62,832 nt of DNA, taken from contig JAFUOZ010000009.1 of assembly GCA_017481565.1 (NCBI GenBank), forward strand, positions 1-62,832, written 5' to 3'. Under the pieces are notes generated by a model that was not told where the DNA came from, made no database searches, and worked only from the letters and a program-made list of their open reading frames with translations. The position numbers and the translations under genes were made by a program. The number at the start of each line of letters is the position of its first letter. Within the stretch, counting starts at the first letter, position 1. Below are positions 17,629 through 26,690 of the stretch, one piece after another. This stretch comes from Oscillospiraceae bacterium (GTDB lineage Bacteria; Bacillota; Clostridia; Oscillospirales; Ruminococcaceae).

Positions 17629-19305
17629 ATGAAAATTAAAAAGCTTATTTCGTTAATGCTTTCATCAATAATTGTTTTATCTTCGGTATGTATGGCTGCT
17701 TCGGCTGATGAAACGGATAGAACAGGATTTGTTCATGCAGACGGAAGAGATGTAATCGGAACAGACGGTGAAAAGCTTCTTATAAAGGGAATGGCACTGG
17801 GAAACAGTGTATGGAGCAATCCTTCCGTGCCGAATTATCAGCATCATACAGAAGCGACCTATAAGGAATTATCCGAAATGGGTTTTAACAGTGTGCGATT
17901 TTATATTAATTACGGTTTATTTGAAAATGACCGGAATCCATATTCCTATAATGAAAAGGGATTTAAGTGGATCGATAAGAATATAAAATGGGCAAAAAAA
18001 TACGGAATGGGTATTATTCTCAATATGCATTATCCTCAGGGCGGATTTCAGTCACAGGGTAACGGTATGGAGCTTTGGACAAAAAAATCTAATCAAAAAA
18101 GGCTTATTAAGCTTTGGAGTGCTATTGCTGACAGATATTCCGATGAACCGACTGTATGGGGATATGGTCTGATAAATGAGCCGTATGTTCCTCTGAAAAG
18201 CAATATGGAGGAAACTGCACAGCAGTACTTTGATTTTACAGAGGAGCTTGTTTCTGCAATAAGAAAGGTCTCTCCCGAACAGGCTATTTTTGTTGAATGT
18301 CTCTGCAATGCACGGGATATTGAGGGTAACAATAAATCACCCGATTGGTCATGGTTTGTTCCCGAAAATAAGTTTCCTGAAATTGATGACGATAATATAA
18401 TCTATGAATTTCATTGTTATGATCCGTTTTATTTTACACATCAGAATGCAGATTGGGCTTCAACAGGCGGAATAACATCTTCTTATCCTTCTGATATGAT
18501 AGCTTCCGCAGATTATATCGAAAGCTGGTCAGGCTGTATCAGAGGTAAAAGAAAAATCACAGATAAGGATTGGGCATACTTTGAAACGGATATGGCTGCA
18601 CTTTCGGTTAAACAAAATACAGCGATTGCTGCCCTTCATGCGCCTTCAACGGGAAGAGGTTCTGTGTATTTTGATGATGTATCTGTTATAGAAATTTCGC
18701 CGGACGGCAAGCGTAATATCAAATACAGCTATGATTTTGACAGCGGTATTTCGGATTTCAGTGCATGGAGCTATGACGGAACAGGTGAAATGCGATACAG
18801 TAATGAAGGAAGAAATAACAGCGGTTGTATTGAAATAACAGGTTCTCAGTCTGATTATGTGGCATCTGCACAGCGTTTTGAAATGAAAAAAGGTTATAAA
18901 TATATGGTTTCGGGATATATCAGAACCGAAAACAGTGAGTCTGAACCTTCTGTTAGGCTGGATTTTGCACTTGCGAAAAATATTAAGTATTTTGACAGGG
19001 ATTATCTGGAGGGAATAATCAGCTCATATGCAGATTTTTCCGAAAAGAGAAACGTACCATTATATATGGGCGAATTCGGTGTTATTGCGGCAGGCTTCGA
19101 CAAGGGCAGAAACGGTGAGGAATGGGTAGCTGATATGATAGAGCTTTGTATGGAATATGATATTGGTTTCAATTATCATGCGTATCATGAGGAAAGCTTC
19201 GGTTTTTATCAGAACAGGTCTGACAGACCTGTTTCAAAGAAGAATACTGCACTTGAAAAGGTATTTTATGATAAGCTGTCAGATAAAAAGACAACAGATG
19301 AATAG
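17629..19305 (+). CDS. Secreted GH5 glycanase with an inserted jelly-roll-like domain
   Basis: A 558-residue secreted GH5 enzyme (cellulase/mannanase superfamily). Residues 1-26 form a signal peptide ending near SVCMAASAD. Barrel landmarks are FNSVRFYINY, Glu184 in LINEP (acid/base), EFHCYDP and Glu482 in LYMGEFGV (nucleophile). Between EFHCYDP and the nucleophile strand lie about 150 extra residues (about 303-455) with a carbohydrate-binding-module-like pattern, including VYFDDVSVIEIS and later YMVSGYIRTEN. The start at 17629 follows GAAGGG at 8-nt spacing; the upstream in-frame ATG (17608) would put three arginines and no site before it. No dockerin or cell-wall anchor is visible. The polysaccharide is not readable from sequence. 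Confidence 0.85.
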   Translation: MKIKKLISLMLSSIIVLSSVCMAASADETDRTGFVHADGRDVIGTDGEKLLIKGMALGNSVWSNPSVPNYQHHTEATYKELSEMGFNSVRFYINYGLFENDRNPYSYNEKGFKWIDKNIKWAKKYGMGIILNMHYPQGGFQSQGNGMELWTKKSNQKRLIKLWSAIADRYSDEPTVWGYGLINEPYVPLKSNMEETAQQYFDFTEELVSAIRKVSPEQAIFVECLCNARDIEGNNKSPDWSWFVPENKFPEIDDDNIIYEFHCYDPFYFTHQNADWASTGGITSSYPSDMIASADYIESWSGCIRGKRKITDKDWAYFETDMAALSVKQNTAIAALHAPSTGRGSVYFDDVSVIEISPDGKRNIKYSYDFDSGISDFSAWSYDGTGEMRYSNEGRNNSGCIEITGSQSDYVASAQRFEMKKGYKYMVSGYIRTENSESEPSVRLDFALAKNIKYFDRDYLEGIISSYADFSEKRNVPLYMGEFGVIAAGFDKGRNGEEWVADMIELCMEYDIGFNYHAYHEESFGFYQNRSDRPVSKKNTALEKVFYDKLSDKKTTDE

Positions 19306-19333
19306 TTCTCAGTGTTTCAATAAATATAAAAAA

Positions 19334-19365
19334 TCCGGCTGATCATTATGATCAGCCGAGTTTTT
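19334..19365. terminator. Bidirectional terminator between convergent operons
   Basis: CGGCTGATCAT (19336-19346) and ATGATCAGCCG (19348-19358) form a near-perfect hairpin flanked by an A tract on one side and T5 on the other. It serves the plus-strand GH5 operon, and the minus-strand GH44-like gene stops within its T tract. Confidence 0.88.
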
Positions 19366-21346
19366 ATCTCTTATCAAATAAAAGTATATACAAAATTGTG
19401 CAGCCGCAGCCTGCCATCATAACAGTGATTATTATCTTTACGGCAAAGGGCACATTCACAGGGTCTTTTTCTTCCTTGGGAGGTTTTTCTCCTGTTTCGA
19501 ATTCTTCTGTGGCAGCGGTCGTTTCAGATACGTCGGTTTCTGAAGTCTGAGCTTCTTCGGAAATTTCTATATCGCTCACAGTTGTGACGGTTACTCTGTC
19601 TGTGGTGATATCAAGTGTGACCTGTGCAGGATCCTGTATTTCGGGTGCGATTTCCTCAGAAACGATCTCGGACATATCTTCATTATTTCGGGAAGTTTCG
19701 GTCACATTTTCTGATACTGTGCTGCGGTCGCCGTAAACAGTAAGCAGACATACTGATCTTGGTTCAAGAGTAATATTGATGGTATTATCGGTAATACCTG
19801 TCAGATCATCTTCTCTTATTATTTCGGGGCTTCCGTCGTATACCCTATATATATGGGAATCGAGATAAGTGGTTTCCGAATTGAGTTTTACTGAAAAATC
19901 CTTATTATAAGATGAATTTTTATTGGTAAGAATGACCCATACACGAGAGTTGTCATTTTCTTCTATCATTGCATAGGAGGAGCTCATATTATCATTATTG
20001 TCTGTATTCAGCATAATATTGCCGACTGAGCTTCCGTTATAGTCATAGTCGGTAAAAATATTTATTCCTGTTTTCTGATAATCGCTTATTTCATCGGGCA
20101 TAAGGCAGGCAAGGTATACACCGTTTTGAGCAAATGCGCCGAGAGCGTCTATCTGAGCGATACAGCCGCTGATATTACCGCCTCCGCCGAAGCTGTATTC
20201 GGAAAAGGAAAGCTTTGTATCGGGATAATTTTCAGCTATTGATTTGTTCAGATAGGGGAGAAGGGGGAGTTGAGCTTCGTGCTGTGTATAGAGTTCACTT
20301 TTCTCATCATAGGTTTCATCCCACAATATTCTGGGAGCCTGCATTCTGTAGGCATCGGCTGTTGTGCTTTCTCTGTGTATGATCTTATTTCCTTTTGAGT
20401 CCTGTGCTTCGGTATAAAAATGCATATCAAATACATCAAGGAGACGTTTTCCGCTTTTTTCGCTTTTCAGTTTCATCTGTGAAAGATAATAATCTGCAAA
20501 GGATATACTGTCAACGGAAAATGTTCCGTCAAAATCAAAGCATGCTTCTGCTCCGCTGACGGACGGACCAAAAACAAGAGCATTGTTATCCATTATCTTG
20601 ACTGCTTCGGAAAGCTGTGCCGATTTATTTATAAGCATATCGGTATCGGAAAAATCTTCCGATAGATATGAATATTTTTCACTCCATGTATCAGGTGAGG
20701 AGTCAAGAAAAAATCCGTTTATTCCGCCCTCAGCAACTGTGCCGTATTTATTGACCAGATATCCTACATATTCATCTATATATACAACATTGTCGGAGGT
20801 ATCGGGTGTGTTCAGATATGAATCGTTTTTGGCAAATGATATCTCTGCCCAGCGCATTGAGTCGGTTCCGTCATTCTCGGAAACAACGCCCATTGCGTCA
20901 TTTGCAACATATCCCATCATCTGTAAATTTACAAGCCTTACGGGAATATTATGAAGAAATGCATTTGTGATAAGATTATCCGTATATAAAGCGGGAACGT
21001 TCCATTCGGTATCGGGGAAGCTTTCAACAAGTGAAATACCGTTTGTGCTTACACCATCTTCGGTAACATTGGAGTAATTGGTCTCCCAGTTATATGTGGA
21101 AAGCATATCTCCGTTTTGCTTCAATACAGTTGAGCGTACTCCTGAAATGTTTCCTTTGTGATTTATTCCGAATATATAAGGGCTTATTTTCTTTCCTGTT
21201 TCATCGGCATATATGATAACCTCTGCCGAGTCTGTATCGCTTATACTTACAGCAGATACATCATGTATAAATGCACCGAATGTACATTCCGCTGCTGCGG
21301 AAATACCGCAGAGTGCTGCTGTGAGCCGTAAAAGCTTTTTATTCAT
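19364..21346 (-). CDS. Membrane-anchored GH44-like protein lacking the acid/base glutamate
   Basis: A 660-residue protein with an N-terminal signal or anchor region (about 1-33), a GH44-like catalytic domain and a C-terminal membrane helix (about 632-656) after an acidic, Thr/Glu-rich linker. GH44 endoglucanases show a YNWENN motif, an LDNEP acid/base motif and a TEYNFGG nucleophile motif. Here YNWETN (85-90) and FSEYSFGGG (Glu383) are kept, but the acid/base motif reads LDSSPD, with Ser217 where the Glu should be. Normal retaining hydrolysis is therefore unlikely, and a binding or sensing role is possible. It is third in a minus-strand operon after two permeases. The family call is by motif recognition. 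Confidence 0.7.
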   Translation of the reverse strand: MNKKLLRLTAALCGISAAAECTFGAFIHDVSAVSISDTDSAEVIIYADETGKKISPYIFGINHKGNISGVRSTVLKQNGDMLSTYNWETNYSNVTEDGVSTNGISLVESFPDTEWNVPALYTDNLITNAFLHNIPVRLVNLQMMGYVANDAMGVVSENDGTDSMRWAEISFAKNDSYLNTPDTSDNVVYIDEYVGYLVNKYGTVAEGGINGFFLDSSPDTWSEKYSYLSEDFSDTDMLINKSAQLSEAVKIMDNNALVFGPSVSGAEACFDFDGTFSVDSISFADYYLSQMKLKSEKSGKRLLDVFDMHFYTEAQDSKGNKIIHRESTTADAYRMQAPRILWDETYDEKSELYTQHEAQLPLLPYLNKSIAENYPDTKLSFSEYSFGGGGNISGCIAQIDALGAFAQNGVYLACLMPDEISDYQKTGINIFTDYDYNGSSVGNIMLNTDNNDNMSSSYAMIEENDNSRVWVILTNKNSSYNKDFSVKLNSETTYLDSHIYRVYDGSPEIIREDDLTGITDNTINITLEPRSVCLLTVYGDRSTVSENVTETSRNNEDMSEIVSEEIAPEIQDPAQVTLDITTDRVTVTTVSDIEISEEAQTSETDVSETTAATEEFETGEKPPKEEKDPVNVPFAVKIIITVMMAGCGCTILYILLFDKR

Positions 21347-21366
21347 CTCTGCACCTCCGCAGTATT

Positions 21367-22473
21367 TTATCCGATAAGAACTATTTTTGCAAATGCTCCC
21401 ACTACAACAAGCATTATAACGTTTACAGCTGTAAAAACTGCCATAAAGCGTCCTTTTTGATTGTTCTCTGAGGAATTATATATTCTGAATGAAATAAGGC
21501 TCGCAAGGGAAGCAATTATTGTTCCCAGACCGCCTATATCGGTACCCAGAAGAACTTCTCTGCCGTTTTCGGTGAACGCAGACATCATAACCGCTGCGGG
21601 AACATTGCTTATGACCTGACTCAGAACAAGAGATACTTCAAATTCATGTCCCGAAACCAGTTCATTCATAAGCTTTTGTATTTCCGTAATATTTTTTACA
21701 TTACCAACGAAAATAAAAAAGAATACAAATGTAAGAAGCAGGCTATAATCTACCTTGCTGAAAATTTTGGGCTCCATTATTACTACAACGACACATACAG
21801 AAGCAAATACAGCAAGTGTATCAACAAAGCCGAATACAGAAAGCAGTGCAAGTACAAAAAGCATTGCATATACAACAACATATGAGGGGGCTTCTATTTC
21901 TGCGGTTTTTTCGGGTGTATTTTCAAGCTTGTCATTTTTTACAAATGCCGTCATTATAAGTATCAGAATGAGACTTACAGCACAAACTGGTACTGTATCC
22001 TTGAAAAATGCTGCTGTCTCCATATTATATGCATTATAAAGATATAAATTCTGTGGATTGCCTACAGGTGTAAGCATGCTTCCCATATTTGCCGCTGCTG
22101 TCTGCAGAACTGTTACATATATCAGCTGTGACGGCATTTTACCGAATACCATTATCGTCAATGGTACAAATGTGATAAGCGCAACATCGTTTGTTATCAG
22201 CATGGAACTAAAGAAAGTTATAAGAATAAGCACAAGCACCATTATTCGTGCACTTCCTGCTTTTTTCATCAAAGCACCTGACATTTTATCCAGAACACCG
22301 TTTTCCTTAAAGCCTGCAACAATAGCCATAAGAGAAAATAGCATACCTATTGTATCTGTATCTATATATTGTGTATAATCGGTAACAGGTACAAACATAC
22401 ATGATATACCTGCTGCAACAGCTGATATTATTAGTACAGCTTCATTTTTGAACCATTCGGATATTTTCTGCAT
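21367..22473 (-). CDS. ArsB/NhaD-type (SLC13-like) ion permease
   Basis: A 368-residue integral membrane protein with about ten hydrophobic segments. Signature stretches include MLITNDVALITFVPLTI and SMLTPVGNPQNLYLYN, typical of the ion transporter superfamily of ArsB, NhaD and citrate carriers. It is shorter than ArsB (about 430), perhaps lacking a helix pair. The first ATG is preceded by GGAGG at an unusually short 3-nt spacing. It sits 20 bp before the GH44-like gene and 72 bp after the putative metal exporter. Substrate unknown: arsenite, a dicarboxylate or Na+/H+ are all possible. Confidence 0.75.
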   Translation of the reverse strand: MQKISEWFKNEAVLIISAVAAGISCMFVPVTDYTQYIDTDTIGMLFSLMAIVAGFKENGVLDKMSGALMKKAGSARIMVLVLILITFFSSMLITNDVALITFVPLTIMVFGKMPSQLIYVTVLQTAAANMGSMLTPVGNPQNLYLYNAYNMETAAFFKDTVPVCAVSLILILIMTAFVKNDKLENTPEKTAEIEAPSYVVVYAMLFVLALLSVFGFVDTLAVFASVCVVVVIMEPKIFSKVDYSLLLTFVFFFIFVGNVKNITEIQKLMNELVSGHEFEVSLVLSQVISNVPAAVMMSAFTENGREVLLGTDIGGLGTIIASLASLISFRIYNSSENNQKGRFMAVFTAVNVIMLVVVGAFAKIVLIG

Positions 22474-22545
22474 AATCCTCCGTCAGATGACGGATCTCCC
22501 CCTTTGGAATAATATTCGGCGGATCAGATATGGGAAGGATCCGCT

Positions 22546-23415
22546 TTATGCAAACAGATTTATCACAACGCCTGAAACAGTGCCTATAATGTACATAAGT
22601 CCAAGTATTGTCATGTTTTCTTTGAAATTCTTATTGGCTTTGAAAAGTACCGCAAGTCCTACACCCGCACCTGTTGACAGTCCCGCAACGGCTGAACCGA
22701 AGCTTAGTGCTCCGTTTATATAAAGCTGAGTGATTATAACAGATGATGCACAGTTGGGGATAAGTCCCACTAATGCGGCAACAAAAGGTTGAGCAAATCC
22801 CATGTTCGATAAAAATTCTGTTACCATATCCTCACCTGCAAATTCCATTACTCCTGTAAGAATAAGATTTACTATCAATATAAAAAGTGTTGTGCTGAGT
22901 GTATGTACAAGCGCCGAATACCATATTCCGTGTTCGCCGCAGCCGCAGTCAGAACAGAATTCGGCGAAGGATTTTTCGGCTTTATTTGATTTTATTAGCT
23001 TTGATACAGCATCGATCATAAGTCCTGCCGCAATAGCAATTACAAGCTTGGCAGCGATAAGCTTCCATATATGACCAACACTGTCCGGGTCTGACAGCAT
23101 AAGCGGAAGTGCTTCGTCAGAGTTTGATAGAAATACGGCAACAAGTGCACCCATGCTTATCATTTCACCTGCATACAGATTTGATGCCGCTGCGGAAAAA
23201 CCGCATTGGGGTATACAGCCGAGAGCCGCTCCGCCGAGGACACCGCTGACAGAAGAACTTCCGATCTTTTTCATTATTGCAGTGAGCTTATCTCCTGCCT
23301 TATGTTCAAAATATTCCATAAGAAAAAATACAATGAACAGAACGGGCACAAGTTTTATTGTATCTTCAAAGGAATGGTGAAGTGTATGAATAAGCTTTTC
23401 AACAATTTCTGACAT
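22546..23415 (-). CDS. Putative manganese transporter / arsenic efflux-like permease (PF11449 type)
   Basis: A 289-residue polytopic membrane protein built as two related halves. The first contains HTLHHSFEDTIK and ALGCIPQCGFSAAASNLYAG. The second contains ALVHTLSTTLF and GLIPNCASSVIITQLYINGA. The halves are separated by a hydrophilic loop with CSDCGCGEHG, a likely metal-binding site. This matches the family annotated as putative manganese transporters or arsenic efflux proteins. It is the first gene of a three-gene operon behind a sigma-A promoter. Direction of transport and metal are inferred from the family. Confidence 0.75.
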   Translation of the reverse strand: MSEIVEKLIHTLHHSFEDTIKLVPVLFIVFFLMEYFEHKAGDKLTAIMKKIGSSSVSGVLGGAALGCIPQCGFSAAASNLYAGEMISMGALVAVFLSNSDEALPLMLSDPDSVGHIWKLIAAKLVIAIAAGLMIDAVSKLIKSNKAEKSFAEFCSDCGCGEHGIWYSALVHTLSTTLFILIVNLILTGVMEFAGEDMVTEFLSNMGFAQPFVAALVGLIPNCASSVIITQLYINGALSFGSAVAGLSTGAGVGLAVLFKANKNFKENMTILGLMYIIGTVSGVVINLFA

Positions 23416-23457
23416 ATAGTTCTCCTTTATTTCACAAAATAAAATTATACATCATAT

Positions 23458-23486
23458 ATTATAACATAAACGCTCATTTTTGGCAA
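23458..23486 (-). promoter_or_regulatory. Sigma-A promoter of the permease operon
   Basis: On the minus strand TTGCCA (23486-23481), 17 bp and TATAAT (23463-23458) precede the start codon by about 43 nt. The remaining gene-free stretch to 23739 is AT-rich and shows no riboswitch-like structure that I can support. Confidence 0.75.
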
Positions 23487-23739
23487 GTTTTATTTTGATG
23501 ATTTTATTTGTGTTTATAAGCAAAGATTTATTGATTTTGCGGTATTTTAAACGTTTATAGTTTGACCTGTATTCATGTGTTCAGATGATACTGCTTTTAA
23601 ATTGGTTCATTTTATTATATTTATCTGTAGCAGTATTATCAATTTACAGTTTATTAATAGATATATTTTGTGCAAAGTGTTTACTTTTTCAAGAAAATAT
23701 GGTAAGATAATAAAAAGGATTATGTTATGGAGGCTGTAA

Positions 23740-25875
23740 ATGAAATTCAGTATAAAAATTGCCGCTGTGATGATCTTGCTCATGGCATTGCCTCTGATCG
23801 CTGTGACGATATGTCATCAGAATACTACGGTAAATCACAGCTCCGATTTCGGAAGAAGCAATAATGAGCTTATTGCACAGACAGAAGCGGATTTTATGGA
23901 TAATATGTTTGACAGGGTCATTACCGATGTAAAGGTATATGCTGCCGATGACAGAATAAAACAGTATGCTGAGCTTGGTGCCGGCGGATATTCTCCCGAA
24001 CTGAAAAAGACGGAAGAATATGATCTTGTTGTGGATTATATGAATAAAATATGCAGAAGTGACAATATAATCCGTATGGAGCTTGTAAACTCAAAAAATG
24101 AAGTGGTAGCAGGCTCTGACGGTGCAAAAAGCGGTTCGGATAATACTCTGTATGATGATAATTCAGATGATAACAACGGTATTTCATCAATGTTTATGTT
24201 CGGTGACGGTAACGGTACTCCTGCCTTTACCGTAAAAAGAAATGTTTATTCTCAGCAGAACAAGAAGGTAGGTACTCTTTATGCTGTATACAGTGTTGAC
24301 AGTATAAAGTCAGCAGTTGAATCTGTTCATACGGGAAATTATACAAAGCTTGTTATTATTGACAGTGCACATAGGGTAATAGAATCGCCCTTTGCAGCAG
24401 TGAGAGAATACACATGGTATGATGAATATACTCAGATAGGCAGTGTTGTTTCAGCTGCATGTACAGATAACGGCAAGGGAGTAAGTGAAAGTGTTGATTA
24501 TACCTTTGACAATCACCCAAAGACAGTCTGCACATCATATGTTTCAAACAGCGGCTGGGCGGTAATGGGAATTACCGATCTTTATGAGCTTTCTGAGGAA
24601 GATAATACACTGCTTATTGTATGTATCGTTATGGGCTGTATAAGCCTGGGACTTATTATTTTCCTGACAATAGTTTTCACAAAGCCTATCGGTGTTATTG
24701 ATGATTATCTGGATAAAAAGCTCAAGGGAGATACATATTGTCAGCTTCCCGAGGAAACAGGCGATGAATTCGGTTTGATAGGTCATAAATTCAACAAGAT
24801 ATTTGATGAACTTTCAAGCAGCGAATTAAGATACAGAACTATTGCGGAAATGTCTGACAGTGTTGTATTTGAGATCAATTTCAAGACCAATCAGGTACAC
24901 GTTTCAAGTAATTTCAATCAGAAATTCAGTTTCAGACCAAAGGACGAATCCTTAAGAGAAAGCTTTCTCTATAAATGGCATATACATAAGGATGACAAGC
25001 TGAAATACAGCTCTGATATTGAGGCGCTTTTCAATAAGAACAATGACAGGTGGCAGGGCGAATACCGCTTCAAGAATATTCACGGAAATTTCAGCTGGGT
25101 ACTGATAAAGGCAAAGAAGCTTCGGGACAGAATGGATAAATCCTACCGTATCGTCGGTGTTATCTCGGATATTGACAGGGAAAAGGAAAGTGAGCTTCAT
25201 CTTATCAGAAAGGCAAGCTTTGACGCACTTACACAGCTTTATAACCGTGAGACCTTCCTTAAAAAGCTACAGGAGCAAATGGAGCTTTCGGCTAAGAAGA
25301 ATACTCTTGACGCTGTATTGTTTGTTGACCTGGACGATTTCAAGCATTTTAACGATGAATACGGTCACAGCTGCGGAGATGAAGTACTTAAATTTACTGC
25401 TGATACAATCAAGGAGCTGACCTTTGAACGAGGCTTCGGCGGACGCTTCGGCGGCGATGAATTTATCATGTGTCTGACAGGTATGAAGCTTATCGGAGAT
25501 ACGGGAAAGATCGCTCAGGAAATGATTGATATTCTCGGTAAGGGCTTTATTTCGGAAAGCACCGGCTCGGAGGTATGTATCCACTGCAGTATCGGTATTG
25601 CGTTTTTCCGTGAAAACGGAAATGATACCGAAGAGGTCATCGCTTCTGCCGATGCAGCGATGTATAAGATCAAGAAGCACGGTAAATCCAATTTTGCCTA
25701 TGCTGCCGCAGATGAACACACAGACGGTACAAAGGTTATCGGAAAGCCCATCGATTCAAACAGGCGTTATGAGGGTGAGGATCTTCTGGATAATCCTATC
25801 TTATCGGCTGATAAGTATGAATTCAAGTTGAGTGAGGAAAAGGATCTTCCTAAGCTGCCTAAAAGATTTAAATAA
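23740..25875 (+). CDS. Membrane-bound PAS-GGDEF diguanylate cyclase
   Basis: A 711-residue sensor that probably makes cyclic di-GMP from two GTP. A membrane helix at about 5-22 and another at about 289-312 bracket an extracytoplasmic Cache-like sensor of about 265 residues. A HAMP-like linker follows, then a PAS domain (about 365-475) and a GGDEF domain from about 490 (ASFDALTQLYNR). The active site is intact as FGGRFGGDEF. The product-inhibition RxxD site upstream of GGDEF is absent, so feedback control is probably missing. The gene is monocistronic with GGAGG before the ATG and a terminator after it. The ligand is unknown. Confidence 0.9.
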   Translation: MKFSIKIAAVMILLMALPLIAVTICHQNTTVNHSSDFGRSNNELIAQTEADFMDNMFDRVITDVKVYAADDRIKQYAELGAGGYSPELKKTEEYDLVVDYMNKICRSDNIIRMELVNSKNEVVAGSDGAKSGSDNTLYDDNSDDNNGISSMFMFGDGNGTPAFTVKRNVYSQQNKKVGTLYAVYSVDSIKSAVESVHTGNYTKLVIIDSAHRVIESPFAAVREYTWYDEYTQIGSVVSAACTDNGKGVSESVDYTFDNHPKTVCTSYVSNSGWAVMGITDLYELSEEDNTLLIVCIVMGCISLGLIIFLTIVFTKPIGVIDDYLDKKLKGDTYCQLPEETGDEFGLIGHKFNKIFDELSSSELRYRTIAEMSDSVVFEINFKTNQVHVSSNFNQKFSFRPKDESLRESFLYKWHIHKDDKLKYSSDIEALFNKNNDRWQGEYRFKNIHGNFSWVLIKAKKLRDRMDKSYRIVGVISDIDREKESELHLIRKASFDALTQLYNRETFLKKLQEQMELSAKKNTLDAVLFVDLDDFKHFNDEYGHSCGDEVLKFTADTIKELTFERGFGGRFGGDEFIMCLTGMKLIGDTGKIAQEMIDILGKGFISESTGSEVCIHCSIGIAFFRENGNDTEEVIASADAAMYKIKKHGKSNFAYAAADEHTDGTKVIGKPIDSNRRYEGEDLLDNPILSADKYEFKLSEEKDLPKLPKRFK

Positions 25876-25877
25876 GT

Positions 25878-25914
25878 AAAAGCCTGAGAATTTTGAGATT
25901 CTCAGGCTTTTCTT
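25878..25914. terminator. Bidirectional terminator between convergent genes
   Basis: AAAGCCTGAGAAT and ATTCTCAGGCTTT pair perfectly around a 6-nt loop, with A-rich and T-rich flanks. It separates the GGDEF gene from the convergent DUF4303 gene. Confidence 0.9.
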
Positions 25915-25918
25915 TGTT

Positions 25919-26605
25919 TTATTGTATACTTTTCTTTTTCATGATCTCTTCTATAAGACTTGCTTTCTTTTCAGGATCATTTTCATCTGAAGTGTTCTTC
26001 ATCATAATATTTGCAATGAGATTTGCCGCATAATTCGGGTCATATTCATCATTGTCTATATTGTCTGAGTCATCATCTTCCTCAGTTTCACAAAATTCAA
26101 GATATTCATCAAGAAGAGGGGAGGGAGGATTCAAATAAACTGCACGTTTATGTTCTCTGCAATCAGGCGGAGCAGCCTCAACATTGATTATAATTTTGTG
26201 ACGATCTTCGCCTTTGCTGAAAAAGCCTTCCTCATCAAGCTGTTTTAGAGCTTTTTCCATAGCGGATATTCTTGATTCCCATTCGTTTTCAATGTCATCA
26301 TCGGTAAGATTGCTATCTCTTTCTTTGAGGATACGGCTTACATCGGTGAAATATTCATCATATCCGTAAACAGCATAAGGTGAATCTGAGTAGTCCCATT
26401 TCCACCAGCATTTATCCTCATCGCTTATATTATTTTCAACCACTGATTTTTCATAAGCTTCGTATGACCACGCGGATATATATGCAATTCCTTCGTCAAA
26501 TATATAAGCGTAATAATAAAAATTTTCATTGTGATTTTTACGCAGAGATATAACAGCGTTTTGAAAGGCCGTTTTAAGAGCATCTACAAGAATTGTATCA
26601 GACAT
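25919..26605 (-). CDS. DUF4303-like protein with acidic C-terminal tail
   Basis: A 228-residue cytoplasmic protein. The core resembles DUF4303: EGIAYISAWSYEAYEKS, then WWKWDYSDSPYAVYGYDEYF. The last 60 residues are strongly acidic (EEDDDSDNIDNDEYD) and end in KKKSIQ. The start at 26605 was chosen because AGG lies 9 nt upstream; an in-frame ATG at 26620 has no site, and the longest reading (26680) would run back through a hairpin. The family has no established biochemical function. Similar small domains are often found in toxin-immunity contexts, but no toxin gene is adjacent. Confidence 0.6.
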   Translation of the reverse strand: MSDTILVDALKTAFQNAVISLRKNHNENFYYYAYIFDEGIAYISAWSYEAYEKSVVENNISDEDKCWWKWDYSDSPYAVYGYDEYFTDVSRILKERDSNLTDDDIENEWESRISAMEKALKQLDEEGFFSKGEDRHKIIINVEAAPPDCREHKRAVYLNPPSPLLDEYLEFCETEEDDDSDNIDNDEYDPNYAANLIANIMMKNTSDENDPEKKASLIEEIMKKKSIQ

Positions 26606-26632
26606 AATATCATACCTCATTTTAATAATAAC

Positions 26633-26669
26633 GGAGCTGACGATCAAATTTTCAGTGATAGTCAGCTCC
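26633..26669 (-). terminator. Weak terminator after pheT
   Basis: GGAGCTGAC (26633-26641) and GTCAGCTCC (26661-26669) form a 9-bp stem with a 19-nt loop. The minus-strand tail is only GTTATTATT, so termination may be partial and the DUF4303 gene may be read from the pheST transcript. Confidence 0.45.
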
Positions 26670-26690
26670 TTGCTCAGCATTTACTGAGTT

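Noticed and set aside
23416..23739. Manganese (yybP-ykoY) or cyclic di-GMP riboswitch in the divergent gap
   Set aside because: The region is AT-rich, and neither aptamer's conserved motifs could be found on either strand.
25919..26605. Toxin-immunity pair around the DUF4303 gene
   Set aside because: No toxin-like polymorphic domain lies next to it; the neighbours are a GGDEF gene and pheT.
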